Origin: Glandiceps talaboti
Lineage: Eukaryota > Hemichordata > Enteropneusta > Spengelidae
NCBI RefSeq assembly: GCF_964340395.1
Contig: NC_135558.1
Coordinates: forward strand, 7,745,001-7,809,000
DNA length: 64,000 nucleotides
Direction of reading: 5' to 3'
The notes beneath the pieces are model-generated. The model was given only the letters and a program-made list of their open reading frames with translations, did no database searches and had not been told where the DNA came from. Of the stretch, positions 26,201 to 37,696 are shown piece by piece. Within the stretch, counting starts at the first letter, position 1. Every line of letters starts with the position of its first letter. Position numbers and translations under genes: made by a program.

Positions 26201-29200
26201 CACTGACCTTTGAAGGGTAACTTTTTCTTCCACCATGATTTGTTGCCCTTTTCGGAATTATCAGCACTTTCCTGTTATATATGAAAAAGTATATAAATAC
26301 AGGATTTATATTACAAGGTATGGAAATCTATTAAAACTAAATTTACTAGTCTATGAATAGTATGATAACCTTTTCTTGTGATACAGCAGTTACAAAACCT
26401 TAATGAAACTATTAGCGCATACTGATGAATTTGAGTCTGTTGTTAACCCAAATTTTTAATTATTTTCAATCTCACATTCATGAAAAAAATGTTCTGATTA
26501 CCAACTTACCTTATCTTGTTGTCCTGGTAATTCTGCTGAGTTGTCAAAACTTATCGATTTCTGTACATCTGACGACGAACCATCATTTATTCTGTTTGTT
26601 CCTGACCCACTGGAATTACTAGATGTACTAGCTGAACTACTAGCCCGACTTTTAGAGACATCACCATTTCCTAGTTCTACTGATCCGGCTGCACCTTCTG
26701 GAATCAGCATTCCTGACCCTTCCGTTTGTTTTCCGGGTAGCTGAGAATTGAAAGCACTCGGTGCTGAACCTTGCCCGGGGTAGGAACCGCCAGACTTGAT
26801 TGCTTCTTTGTCAAATGGATTTCTCCTCCTTGGTGGTATAGGAGGTTGGGTTTCTACAGTATTGCCCAGATTTACCAACCCATCGTCCATTGATGGAGAG
26901 AGAACACTTGTCATCATGGTGTCTGGGCTACCAGGTGATACTGAACTAGTGCCGGTACTGATACCACTATCTCTATGGCTGTGAAGCGTTCCAGGTATGA
27001 CATCACTACTTCCAGCAGCTAGCGCATCGTTCTCAGGACAAGTACTTGGTGCGAATGGATCAAAAGCGTCCAAGACATTCTCAGGTTTGGATTCAGCCTG
27101 CACTTCTTTCTTCCCTACATTGAGATTCATAAAACTTTGTGCCAATGCGTTGACAGGTCTTTGTCTGTCCTCTGTTGGTATTGACACTTTAGGTATACCA
27201 CCATACTGGGAGCTGTCACTGGACAACAATCCCATGCCACCCACCGCTCCCAGATTCTCCAACGGATCATCCATAGTACCAAGTGATTCAAGTGCCCTGG
27301 TACTATTGTCAATGGCATCAAAGAACTGTTCATCCTGTAGTTGAATCAATTAAAATAACATAAATATATCAACTCATTTAATAAATTGTGAAAAATTCTG
27401 TACGTTTTAAGGAAGGATATGTGATTTGAATATGATCATGACAAAATAAACAGACAATGGTCAAGTTACTGGTTGAGTCCTTTTCATCAAATCCTTGAGT
27501 TTCTTCAGTCTAACTGAGATGAAAAACAACCGTTTTTGCATGATCTGAGTAGTTCAATGACTAGTTAAATCAATAACACAAAATTGGGAGTCTTATCTAT
27601 GAGCAGTTATGACAGTCACCTAGGTAAATGTAGAAACCCTGACTTAAAGGGTTGTACTATTTTAGGTCTGTGTAATGTAATATTTGTACTACATTGCTTT
27701 GAGCACTAAGGCTCTATCCAAACATGTTTTCATCATTTTTATCATTATTTTCACCTTACCTGTTCTGCTTTTTCCTGACAATCTTCTCCCTTCTTATCAT
27801 CTAACAAATCACCATAGTCATTTCCTTCATCCAACTCATGGAGGCGCTCTTCACAATGCTCTGAATCACTCTGTAGGACATCTACACTCCATGTCTCACT
27901 GGCTGTTTCTGATACTTCACCAGGCTGACGCACATACAATAGACTATGGGCCCCTGAATAATCCGGAGGCTCTGATTGGACCTCAGCGATTTCTTGCAAG
28001 CGTTCTATTGGATTAGGTTCAGGGGGTGGTTCTGATTGGTCACTTGCAAGAACATCTGTGCTCCAGGTTTCACTCCAAGTTTCTGTTAAATGAAAGACCA
28101 CACTCAGCTTCAAAAAGTGATACAATGTACATGTAAAAGAAGTTCTCTTAAATGGATAAATGGGGTAGGTTTTTTGTTGCTGTTGTTGTTGTTGTTGTTT
28201 TGCAGGGTTTTTTTGTTTTTTTAATGGGGGGGGGATTCAAAGGACAAGACATTCAGTGGATACTTTGAGAGGTGTTTTATACAAAGGGAATAAGCACATA
28301 ACAGTCTTGTACATAATGACATTTCAATGCTAAAAGACAGCAAAAATTGAAAAGTTAAAGCTTACCTGCAGCATCCATGTGTGACTTATCTTTATCCACT
28401 AGAGGGCGTATGTCAAATTTACCAAACCTATCAGAAATATCATGTGGTTCACTTTCCAGTAATTCCAATGCTCTAGCTGCATCACTACTACTAGCAGTAG
28501 ACCTGGGAGTATTCCGACCACTGGCACAGCTAGCATTCTCTATCCCACTGGTGTTACTGATGTTTTCCAGGTCCATGGAATACACAGAATTCGATGCACC
28601 GATTGACATGGATTCCAGGTTGTCACTGACTAAGGATGCATCGGCTGAAAACCGTAGTTGTTTTTCTGGCATCTCTGCATGTAATGGTGGACTTGATCTG
28701 TTCTCTCTTTCTGACTTTGATTTGGTTTTGGCTTCTGCTGACTCCAGGACCTGTACATTTTAACAAATCAAATATTACTCTCAAGAAGTGTGTTCAGACA
28801 CATACACAGGCACATAGACATACATACATACATACATACATACATACATACATACATACATACATACATACATACTGTCATACATACATACATACATACA
28901 TACATACACATACATACATACATACATACATACATACATACATACATACATACATACATACATACGCACGCACGCACGCACACACACACACACATACATA
29001 CATACATACATACATACATACATACATACATACATACAGAGACAGAGAGAGACAGGCAGTCAGACAGACAAACATACAAACAAACACACATGTACTTTTG
29101 AGCGGCTGTAGGAACTGTACAGTATCTTGACCCTGTCAGATACTTATACACGAAGCCTGGTTACAGCAAAAATAACAATTGTACAGTACAAAATTTAAAT

Positions 29201-32200
29201 ATCCTTAATGGTACCTGCGGGAAAAATACTATTTTCTATCTTTTCATCTCTAACCTATCAATACACACAACTGAGATATGATGAGATAGCCAGTAATTAT
29301 GCACATATCACTTGTTATATTCATGAAGAAAAAAACCCAAAAACTATGCAAGTAGTAAAATCAGGATGAATTAGTACATTCTCTGCATACCTTGGTTTCA
29401 GACAGCATACCAGGACATTCATTAACAATATTTCCAAGTGTTACTACTAACACTTCCTCTGGCTGGTACACAATAGCTTGTTCTTTCTGTTGACTAACAT
29501 TATCAGATTGATGTTCACCATCTAAAAATCCTAATCCCTGACTTCCCTTGACAGATTTCCTACCTATGAAAGAGAAGACTTTATTACTTGATGGACTTAC
29601 ATATCTGGAAAGTAGAGCATACCATATTTATTATTAGTATCTCATAATACTTTAAGAAATTGGAAGTAGAAGTAGACAATCAATAGAAAACATAGTGTAG
29701 GATTCGAACTAAGTCAGTAATATCGTTGCACATAACCAGTCTGCCAGAAGCTGAAGTAATATTTCCTGTATATGCATGTATATGTTACATACCAGAAACT
29801 GGTGGTGAAAGAAATAAATGGAAATGGGAAAATCTGACAGTGACAGACTCTCTTCAACTTCAAGACTACTTTATTTTCTGCTACATCTAGCTATGAGTTT
29901 ACATACTCAAGGTGAGGGAATGAGCAGAATTTATGGGGAGGGGGCTGTTAACAAAATATTTTTGTCAAAAGTTTGTTGTAGCTCCTCCCACCCCCCAACT
30001 AATCACAACTTTTGAGCCCACCACTACCAGTCCACTATGTATTCAACAACTATTGATGCCTCACAATTTCTCCAGACATTCTGCTTGTCAACCTAAATTG
30101 ACAATGTACATGGAAATTTGTGAGCATTGCAAGGGAAAAATTGCAAGGGTTGGATTTTAAAACCTGAAAAAATCTTTGTTTGGCCTAACAACTAAAAATG
30201 AAGAGCTATGAGTTCTTTGAGGACAGACACCTTGTCATTAATAACAAGAATGGTGGTTGGCAGCAATCCTTAAAACAGATTTCAATACATATCTATACAA
30301 CATATAACTACATAGATGAGTTTACCTTTCCCATGTGTTTTCTTGGATGCCCCTTGAGGAGTATCTGGAGGAGTAGGGGAGGGTGTCTTCGAATCACCTC
30401 CTCCTTGTCCTGGACTACTGACTGTCACAGTGGGTGTAGGTGTTGGTGGTAGACATGTCAACAGTGTTTCTAGCTCCTTGCTCTCTGTTTGTTCTGGGTT
30501 CGATGCTTGTACATTGCGAAGATAAGATACCTGTGATGAAAGATAGAGTTATAAAATGAATACAATTACGATATTGTAGTAAGGTACAATACACCTCAGG
30601 GTTAACTGAAAACCAGTATCCTTAATATCTTTCCAAACTTGCTTACGGTCCTTTCATATAATACAAGAAATTTAGGATCAATCATTCTGTGTTCAAGGAA
30701 GTCAACAATCTTTAATTTTCCAATATAGTTAGTGTAACTAACAATACTTTATACCAAAGCATACAGTTGCCTCTCTCTCTTAAGTCTTATCGTGACTGTA
30801 CTTCGAGAAATGCCAGCCAGACAGACACTCACCAAAGCATAGCACTCTCTCTCTGTTATCAAGTAACGCCAGCTAGACAGATACTTACCAAAGCATAGAG
30901 CTCTCTCTCTGTTATCAAGTAATGCCAGCTAGATAGACACTTACCAAAGCATACAGCTCTCTCTCTTTCTGTTATCATGCCTGAACTGCAAGTAATGCCA
31001 GCTGGATAGATACTTACCAAAGTATAGAGCTCTCTCTGTCTATGTTATCATGCTTGAACTGCGAGTAATGCCAGCTGGATAGATACTTACCAAAGTATAG
31101 AGCTCTCTCTGTCTCTGTTGTCAAGCCTGAACTGTGAGTAATGCCAGCTAGATAGATACTTACCAAAGCATACAGCTCTCTTTCTGTTATCATGGCTGAG
31201 CTGCAAGTAATGCCAGCTAGATGGATACTTACCAAAGCATAGCACTCTCTCTCTGTTATCAAGTAACGCCAGCTAGATAGATACTTACCAAAGCATAGAG
31301 CTCTCTCTCTGTTATCATGGCTGAACTGCGAGTAATGCCAGCTAGATGGATACTTACCAAAGCATAGAGCTCTCTTTCTGTTATCATGGCTGAACTGCGA
31401 GTAATGCCAGCTAGCTGCTGATTGACAGGTGGAATGTCATCGGCTCCGAGACTGTTTATCATAGAATCCAATAATGAAGACATACAATCCTGCAACAAAA
31501 CATGTGAAAACTTAGAAAACAGTGTGAAATGGTGTGACAGAGTACACATACATATATTGCAACTTCTTACACCTGTAATCCCACTAGGCATACAGGATTC
31601 AACCCTTTGCATTCTACAAATGTAATATCTATCCTGTCATCGCATCTGCTACATTTATTTGTTATTTTATATATGAGTGTGTATAATTTTTTGCATGTTT
31701 TATTGCTGGTTTTCAATTTTAAATTACACATGCTGCTTTTGTAACTCCCTTTTCATACATGAAGAAAGGGGATCAAAATATTTCTCAATACCCATTTCCC
31801 ATGGGAAGAAGTACACATGTGTAGTGTATTGAAATCAAGTTAAGGTCCCAGACTAGTTCTTCATAGAGATCGGAGATAAAATTGCAGGAGACATGCATGA
31901 TAAAGAATCATGGTTATGTTAATTATTTCAATCTTTTTCACGAAATCTCAGCCTTATTTAAGTCTTTGTTTTCTCATCGTAACACCTAAAGATGATGGGT
32001 AGGTCGGTTGGTTAAAATTATTTTACAAAGTATTTTAAAAATCTGAGGTCAATGAATATTATCCATTGACAATAAATCACTGTCATAAAATTTGCATACT
32101 AGTACTACAATACTTATTCATCTACTTAACATAAATGAATATTGTTTTTCCTCAGATTGCAGCCTAGATGGACTGTATTGCATTGAGAGCATAGTTAACT

Positions 32201-33479
32201 TTATGGGATATTACTGCATTGTACTTTAATAATCAGGTACATGTTACATATGAGATTCAAACTATTTTTTGTATTGTTTGCATCTAATATACATTGTATG
32301 TAGTTGTATTGGACAGCGTATTGGTGGAGGGTCTAAGGACAGCATAGAGATTTGTTTTACCTTGGGGAATCTGGAGCACATGTCACTTCCTCTTCCGTCA
32401 CCTCCGGTGTATAGATTCATTGCCAAGGCCTGTAAAATCTGTGCCACTTGCATTAGATTAAACCTGGCTACTTCACTGATAAGAATATCCGAGGCAATTC
32501 CATAGGGTTCAGGATTCACAATGGCTGGACATATAAAGAGTAACAGTAACATGTCCACACACAATGCCTGAACCTCTTCCGGTTTAATTTTCCCAGCCTG
32601 TGTCACAATCTTGTAAATTTGCCGGACCAACCAGTCCATACTTTGCGGGAAACAGTACATACTGTCCTTCAGACTATTGATAAATTTGTTACAGTGGTTC
32701 ACCAGATGATCAACGTTCACTTCCAGATGCTGTAGGAGTCGATCCTGGAATTCAGGCGTGTTAGCTTTCCCAAATCGTTTTTCCTGCTCCTGTGGCGAGA
32801 AATGATCTATCACTTTGTGTGGATTAGTTTCAAAGTAAGTTTCATCATCCATTAATAAACCCATGACAGGTTCATGAAGTCCAGCTGTTAGGTACAATCT
32901 GCCAGAATAGAGTCCCTCAGTGAACTGCTTAAAAAGCGTGGTGAAGACGCAAGAGCTCCTTCGAAGCAATCGTCTTGGGTCATCACTACTTCCTAGCTGG
33001 TTTTCTATCATACTTTGCAGGACTAACAACACAAATCTCTCATCTTCTTGCATTACACAATTTCCATACACAGCAGACATAATAACCTTCACCATGTCCT
33101 GTGTGCCTTCTAGATTCATTTTTTCACCTTGTGTGAGACAGTATGCCACGAGTCTTGGGCTCTCTCTCAATGATTTCAGAAAATCTCCATACGCAGAATC
33201 ATGATATCCAATATTCTTATAAGCATCTACAAAATTAACATTCTCCAAGGCGTTAGCTCGGTAGCAGCATGCCGCTGCGGTGATGTCTGCTGCACCAAGG
33301 ACTAAACTATCCAGGTTTTGTCTCTGTTGCCTGGAAATCCACGAGACATGGTACAATCTCTCTGCAGTCAAAGTGACTTCTTCGTTTAATCTCTGCAACT
33401 GGGCTTTCTCCGAGGCTACAAATAATTTCTCCTCTTTGAGATGTTTTGCTAGATCCACCAATTTAGCACTGTCAGCCAT
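20210..33479 (-). CDS. GAPVD1: GTPase-activating protein and VPS9 domain protein 1 (Gapex-5)
   Basis: Seventeen coding exons on minus: 32361-33479, 31358-31489, 30326-30530, 29391-29563, 28366-28750, 27760-28082, 26510-27334, 26208-26271, 25140-25271, 24725-24832, 23900-24353, 23506-23640, 23117-23240, 22053-22119, 21637-21751, 21065-21203, 20210-20482. All phases agree, giving 1590 residues (human about 1478). N-terminal RasGAP domain with FICPAIVNPEPYG at about 315-327. A middle disordered region keeps family markers SETWSTDVL, ASETWSVDVLQSDSE and KSWWKKKLPFK. The C-terminal VPS9 domain (about 1307-1590) has GADDFVPVLVYVLIKANPP, including the catalytic Asp and Tyr, and ends EFIKTIDDRK. It is a Rab5/Rab31 GEF and Ras GAP on endosomes and plasma membrane. 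ATG chosen because it starts MADSAKLVDLAKHLKEEKLF, the family N-terminus. Confidence 0.97.
20668..20687. repeat. poly(C) tract
   Basis: Run of about 20 C in the last GAPVD1 intron. Similar homopolymer G runs occur at 2783-2796, 34609-34621 and 63866-63882. Confidence 0.9.
25386..25447. repeat. 62-base near-perfect palindrome without loop
   Basis: Centred at TTGATCAA (25413-25420). The arms of 31 bases carry a single mismatch (25404 against 25429). It sits in GAPVD1 intron 9. It could extrude as a cruciform or fold as a strong RNA hairpin in the pre-mRNA. Confidence 0.95.
28819..29037. repeat. (CATA)n compound microsatellite
   Basis: CATA units interrupted by CGCA and CA runs, in GAPVD1 intron 5 just beyond the exon acceptor at 28750. 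Long Tyr-Ile-His and Met-Tyr-Val-Cys frames over it are repeat artefacts. Confidence 0.95.
30735..31410 (-). repeat. tandem array of the GAPVD1 exon 3 end with its splice donor, about ten units
   Basis: Each unit of 56-73 bases repeats the codons LAGITRSSAMITERELYAL followed by the donor GTAAGTATC. Exon-end positions (minus) are 31358 (the authentic exon 3 end), then 31289, 31233, 31164, 31091, 31018, 30955, 30889 and 30833. The last has GTGAGT, and one further decayed unit lies near 30741. The first extra unit is exactly 69 bases, so use of its donor would add 23 in-frame residues. Later unit lengths change frame. The GAPVD1 intron therefore opens with eight extra near-consensus 5' splice sites. 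Confidence 0.9.
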
Positions 33480-33987
33480 GATGATGATGTCAGTTGGCTG
33501 AACTCTGAAAAACAATCTGGCAGGAAAGGGAAAAAACACAGGAAGGGGGTGACGGTCACTTTACTAATCCAAAAATAAACTCATGTGCAATTTTAAATTA
33601 TGATTTCTTTCTCACTGCATTTATTTTTTATTCCTTTTTTCCAATTTGCTGTATCTTCTTTAATTTGGTATGTACTTTTTATAACGTTTAGTAGTTCCTC
33701 TGGAAATTATTACTTGTTTGAATATATACTAAAAGAAAATGACATGTTTTTCCTATATTTTAGACAGGGGGGGGGTAACCAGATTGACCTGTTCACTAAT
33801 TTGATTTGAACTGTGTATACTATAGAATAGGAAAATACCGATAGTCCTATACATGTAGTATCAAGGATACCATTTCATTCATCTGTAATACACATTCATC
33901 TTTAATACATGTATATTCATCATGGCTTGACAGTTATAAAAATTCCAAGACAAATACTACACTGCATTTGCTATAGACACCCTGGTA

Positions 33988-34442
33988 TTAAAGGGGAACA
34001 CCACAGCAGGCAATAATGGTATTTTCATAACTTTGGGTTATAGAGAATCATTTCATGATATCACATCACATAAATTTTGTGCAATTACTAAAAAAACACC
34101 AGTAACTCTATTTCATCTTCATTGTTCTCATTGTGGTCCACTGTTGCATCATGGGACTTAGCAGACGTACATATGTATTTGATGAACAATGAATATTCAT
34201 GACAATTTTTCTGAAGGTAATAAGCACTAAGGAGTCATAAATATTCAGTGTTCATCAATACATATGTAGATTTGTATGTCTGCTAAGTCCCATGAAACAA
34301 CAACAATGACGGTAGTGAAACAGAAGGTGAATTTGGTTATTTCTTGGTAATAATATGAAATTTATGTGATGTCAAATCATGAAATGACTTTACAAAAAAA
34401 ACCCCAAACACCTGTAATTCCTGGAGTAGTGTTCCCCTTTAA
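33988..34442. mobile_element. MITE with TTAA target site (piggyBac-like)
   Basis: Flanked by TTAA on both sides, with terminal AGGGGAACACCAC and its approximate complement GTAGTGTTCCCCT. Inside, the two halves are long imperfect inverted repeats: CATATGTATTTGATGAACA against its complement near 34250, and GGGACTTAGCAGAC against GTCTGCTAAGTCCC. It has no coding capacity. It lies in GAPVD1 intron 1 and is the same family as 57542-57938. Confidence 0.75.
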
Positions 34443-35279
34443 AACAGAAAGATGGAAATCTGATAGTATGTGCATAAATTTTCATACCAATGACATGTAT
34501 GTTTGATGGGAGCCCACAAAATACCTAATGAACTTAACATAAACACTGTTTATGACATCAAAATCATTGCAAATAATTCTCACATGCTAGATAATGAGTA
34601 TTCTACTGGGGGGGGGGGGGGTATGACAACTCATTCTATCTGCCTAAATAATTTTCACTTTTTTTAAATTAGTAGAACTAGAATTTATATTTCATATAAA
34701 AATATTATACTAATTTATTGAAATGACTCACATTATACAACATAAATCCTTCCATTCATAATCATAGCCATAAAGATTGCATATTATTACATAATGATAT
34801 GGCACATGAACATTTATTTATAAAATATGTAACAAGTATGAACATACATTTTTTTTGGAAGTCATTGTGTTCAAAAGAGCTCTGACTATCCCATCCTATG
34901 AGCAGAATATCCGCTAAAGAATACTGAATGTGAAAATTATCAATGCCCATATATGGTGTTCCAATTTCACCAATATTCTGACAGCGGCAGCGGACACGGT
35001 GTTGTATCGTTCGGCCATAGCAAGTAACGTTGTGTGCATTCCACGCTTAAGTTGCGCGATTTTTTTTGGTTAACTTAGAATTTTGAGAACTCCATGTTTA
35101 TCGCATTCACATAATGTATAATTTATAAATCATCGTGATCGTGGCTGTAATAACATACATGTGTGTGACTCAGTGTGGCTAACGTACGTTACAACTTCCA
35201 TATTTCGAAGCTAACTCATCATGCATATGCACGTCATCGTATATCCGTTATCTTTCATGTAAAGGCCTTGACAACGGAA

Positions 35280-35900
35280 CTTACCAATTGTCCTTAATTT
35301 CAAGACATGGAGAACTGAAAGTAACTTAAATACAAAACAACAACAGCGTACACATTCTCACTTTTCCTACGAAAGACAATCAGAGAACGTCGAAACAAAT
35401 CGTTGCTGTCACCACCTGATGTGGCCGATTTAAACCGTTGGCGGTTGTCAGCTGTGATTAACAAAGTGATTGTTTGTGGCAACTATAACATTTTACGTCA
35501 ATGCAACTTACCTGCAATCAAACGATAGCTGAAAATGGCAAAATACGGCTAGAAAGTAGCAGATACCCTGCAGTTGCGAGTACCTCCCCTCATCAACACA
35601 TCCGCCATATTGCAATCAATACCATGATGCAGTGCGAAAAGTGGGTCAAAAGGTTGAAGGACGAATCACGGGTATACGGTAGTCGCCAGGCGGTGCGCGG
35701 TGACCGTACACAACTTACCATAGTTCATTGCAGAAACAAATTATTTGATGTGAAATGTATACATTAGAGACTCCTATTTGTCATCACAAGTTTAATACAT
35801 GCACCGACGAACAGACAAATATAATTTGAAAGTTGTTGGCGATAGTTTGCAAGGCCATGGATGTGGAGGAAACTCGTTGGTTGTCCCAACTCACAGGCAT
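35280..35900 (-). promoter_or_regulatory. GAPVD1 5' UTR exon(s) and promoter region
   Basis: On minus, a GTAAGT donor follows GATTGCAG at 35512, and a second follows GACAATTG near 35285. Either could end a non-coding first exon spliced to the acceptor at 33505 ahead of the start codon. The segment 35380-35720 is locally richer in CG dinucleotides than its surroundings, as expected of a promoter. The transcription start is not visible. Confidence 0.5.
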
Positions 35901-36110
35901 TTGTTTCCCGAGATATGTCTCAGAATGTTTCTATCAGAATACAATAAAATGTCGATAATATCGATACCTTAGACGTGTTTAGCCAACTATATATGAAATG
36001 GGTAAAATTACACTTGCTTCTGTGATCGCGCAGGTCCACTCACCGCGAAAGAAGACACATGTCTTCTGATAGAAACATTCTGATACATATCTCGGGAAAC
36101 AAATGCTGTG
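35892..36110. repeat. 47-base inverted repeat with 125-base spacer
   Basis: Left arm 35892-35938 and right arm 36064-36110 are almost perfect complements (one mismatch and one gap), including GCATTTGTTTCCCGAGATAT. It sits just upstream of the GAPVD1 promoter. It could be the ends of a small MITE or an inverted duplication. Confidence 0.9.
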
Positions 36111-36665
36111 TCCAAACTTCTTCGATCGGAGTTTTACATATGATATAGAACAATTGATTGGTGTCCATAAAAGATGGATCAAAAGTTGGTATTTATTTTG
36201 GTATTTAATTTTTCTCTCTCTATCTCAGTCGATTCCGCATATATTGAAACATAACCATACATAAGTAGTTTGATTACTTCATTCTAGCTAGCCAGATTAC
36301 ATAGTAGTATTTCAGCTGAGTAACTATAACCAATCTATAAGGCTTATGTGTTAGTAATTTTCATTGGAGCAATATTTATCAACGTCTCTGATAAAACACA
36401 GACAAGTAAGAAACTTACTTGTCTGTGGATAAAAAAGAACCAAGATCATCCAGATTTGCATATGAAAACGGTCGGTATGAGCCAACACACCACAGGGAGC
36501 CCAGGAACTCGTTACAGACAAACATAAGCTGTATACAGCTGAAAGAGAGAAAGGTAGCGAGGGAAAGAAACCAAAAAGGTTTTATATCATCACAAAAATC
36601 AATCAGTCCGGCAATCAGTAAATTCATCAATATCACACACAAAAAAGTTTTATTTCACCACAAAG

Positions 36666-36749
<84 letters not shown>

Positions 36750-36934
36750 CCAACCAACCAACCAACCAACCAACCAACCAACCAACCAACCAACCAACCT
36801 ACCTACCTACCTACCTACCTACCTACCTACCTACCTACCTACCTACCTACCTACCTACCTACCTACCTACCTACCTACCTACCTACCTACCTACCTACCT
36901 ACCTACCTACCTACCTACCTACCTACCTACCTAC

Positions 36935-36981
<47 letters not shown>
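36666..36981. repeat. compound tetranucleotide array AATC, AACC, TACC, TATC
   Basis: Four successive pure blocks, each differing from the next by one base: (AATC)n to 36749, (AACC)n to about 36798, (TACC)n to about 36936, (TATC)n to 36981. The predicted Asn-Gln-Ser then Thr-Tyr-Leu-Pro frame is a repeat artefact. Confidence 0.97.
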
Positions 36982-36982
<1 letters not shown>

Positions 36983-37628
36983 TGATTAATCAATCAATGA
37001 AATAAATGCTTGCTGTTCCCTGTGCATACATGTGTAATACTAGAATAACAATTGGACACATTTATCAGCGACTTCCACTTTGGATGTTGCGATCATAACT
37101 GTACAATTATTACTTGGTACAGATCTATATCGGCACAACGTCCCGCTGTAATTTCCTCAACTCCCTAAAGAGCATACACTTCCCTGAATAGAATAATTGT
37201 CATTGCCACAAAACATAGTCCGTAATAAATGTATCTCTTTGTGTTGTCTGGTTCAAGCCTACATGAGATTATAATCAGAATGAATTCCACTGTGATATTT
37301 CACGTTATTTAACTACTAGTATAATTCTTTAAGAGATACCTTATTTAGTAGAGTGTGTGCTTTATACCCAGAATTCAGTGCTTTTCAAATTATCGATAAG
37401 ATTGAACTATTGATGATCAAAACACCTGACCTGTTGGCAAACTTTATCTTTGATGCTTATAATAAGAGAAAGGAGAAAATGTGTAATTTGTAAGATATAC
37501 TCCTCACACTTGGATTTGTGTCTTATAAGCCCAAGGGGCTGGATGTGGCAAGTTTTAATAACAATTGTACCAGATCATATAAATAAATGTATACTTTAAG
37601 TCCACATAGGACACGTTAATAAATAAAA

Positions 37629-37629
37629 T

Positions 37630-37666
<37 letters not shown>

Positions 37667-37669
37667 CTA
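37629..37669. repeat. (CAA)n microsatellite at a possible retroposon tail
   Basis: About 13 CAA units directly after AATAAATAAAATA. That arrangement is usual for the 3' end of a LINE or SINE, but no reverse transcriptase or tRNA-like part is recognisable upstream. Confidence 0.5.
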
Positions 37670-37696
37670 GTAGATATTTGTCTCTTTTTTGACAAG

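Larger units (their letters stand above)
35939..37696. other. interval between GAPVD1 promoter and partial TIR-gene copy
   Basis: No exon resembling the TIR, linker or membrane exons of the downstream paralogue is visible here. Contents: the right arm of the inverted repeat, a 316-base compound tetranucleotide array (36666-36981), and a segment at 37510-37670 that reads like a retroposon 3' end, with AATAAATAAAATA followed by (CAA)n. Confidence 0.55.

Noticed and set aside
26997-27344. Plus-strand frames across GAPVD1 exon 8
   Set aside because: Antisense shadows of a conserved coding exon.
30735-31410. CRISPR-like or satellite array
   Set aside because: The units are copies of the exon 3 end and donor, with no spacers; better explained as local tandem duplication.
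35501-35767. Plus-strand 88-codon frame at the GAPVD1 first exon
   Set aside because: No recognisable protein and it opposes a likely 5' UTR exon with a minus-strand donor at 35512.
35979-36182. 67-codon minus frame sharing CFPRYVSECFYQ with a plus frame near 35900
   Set aside because: The shared peptide is explained by the inverted repeat and not by two genes.
37510-37670. SINE or LINE
   Set aside because: Only a 3'-tail-like AATAAA plus CAA run is visible; no promoter box, tRNA-like head or reverse transcriptase.
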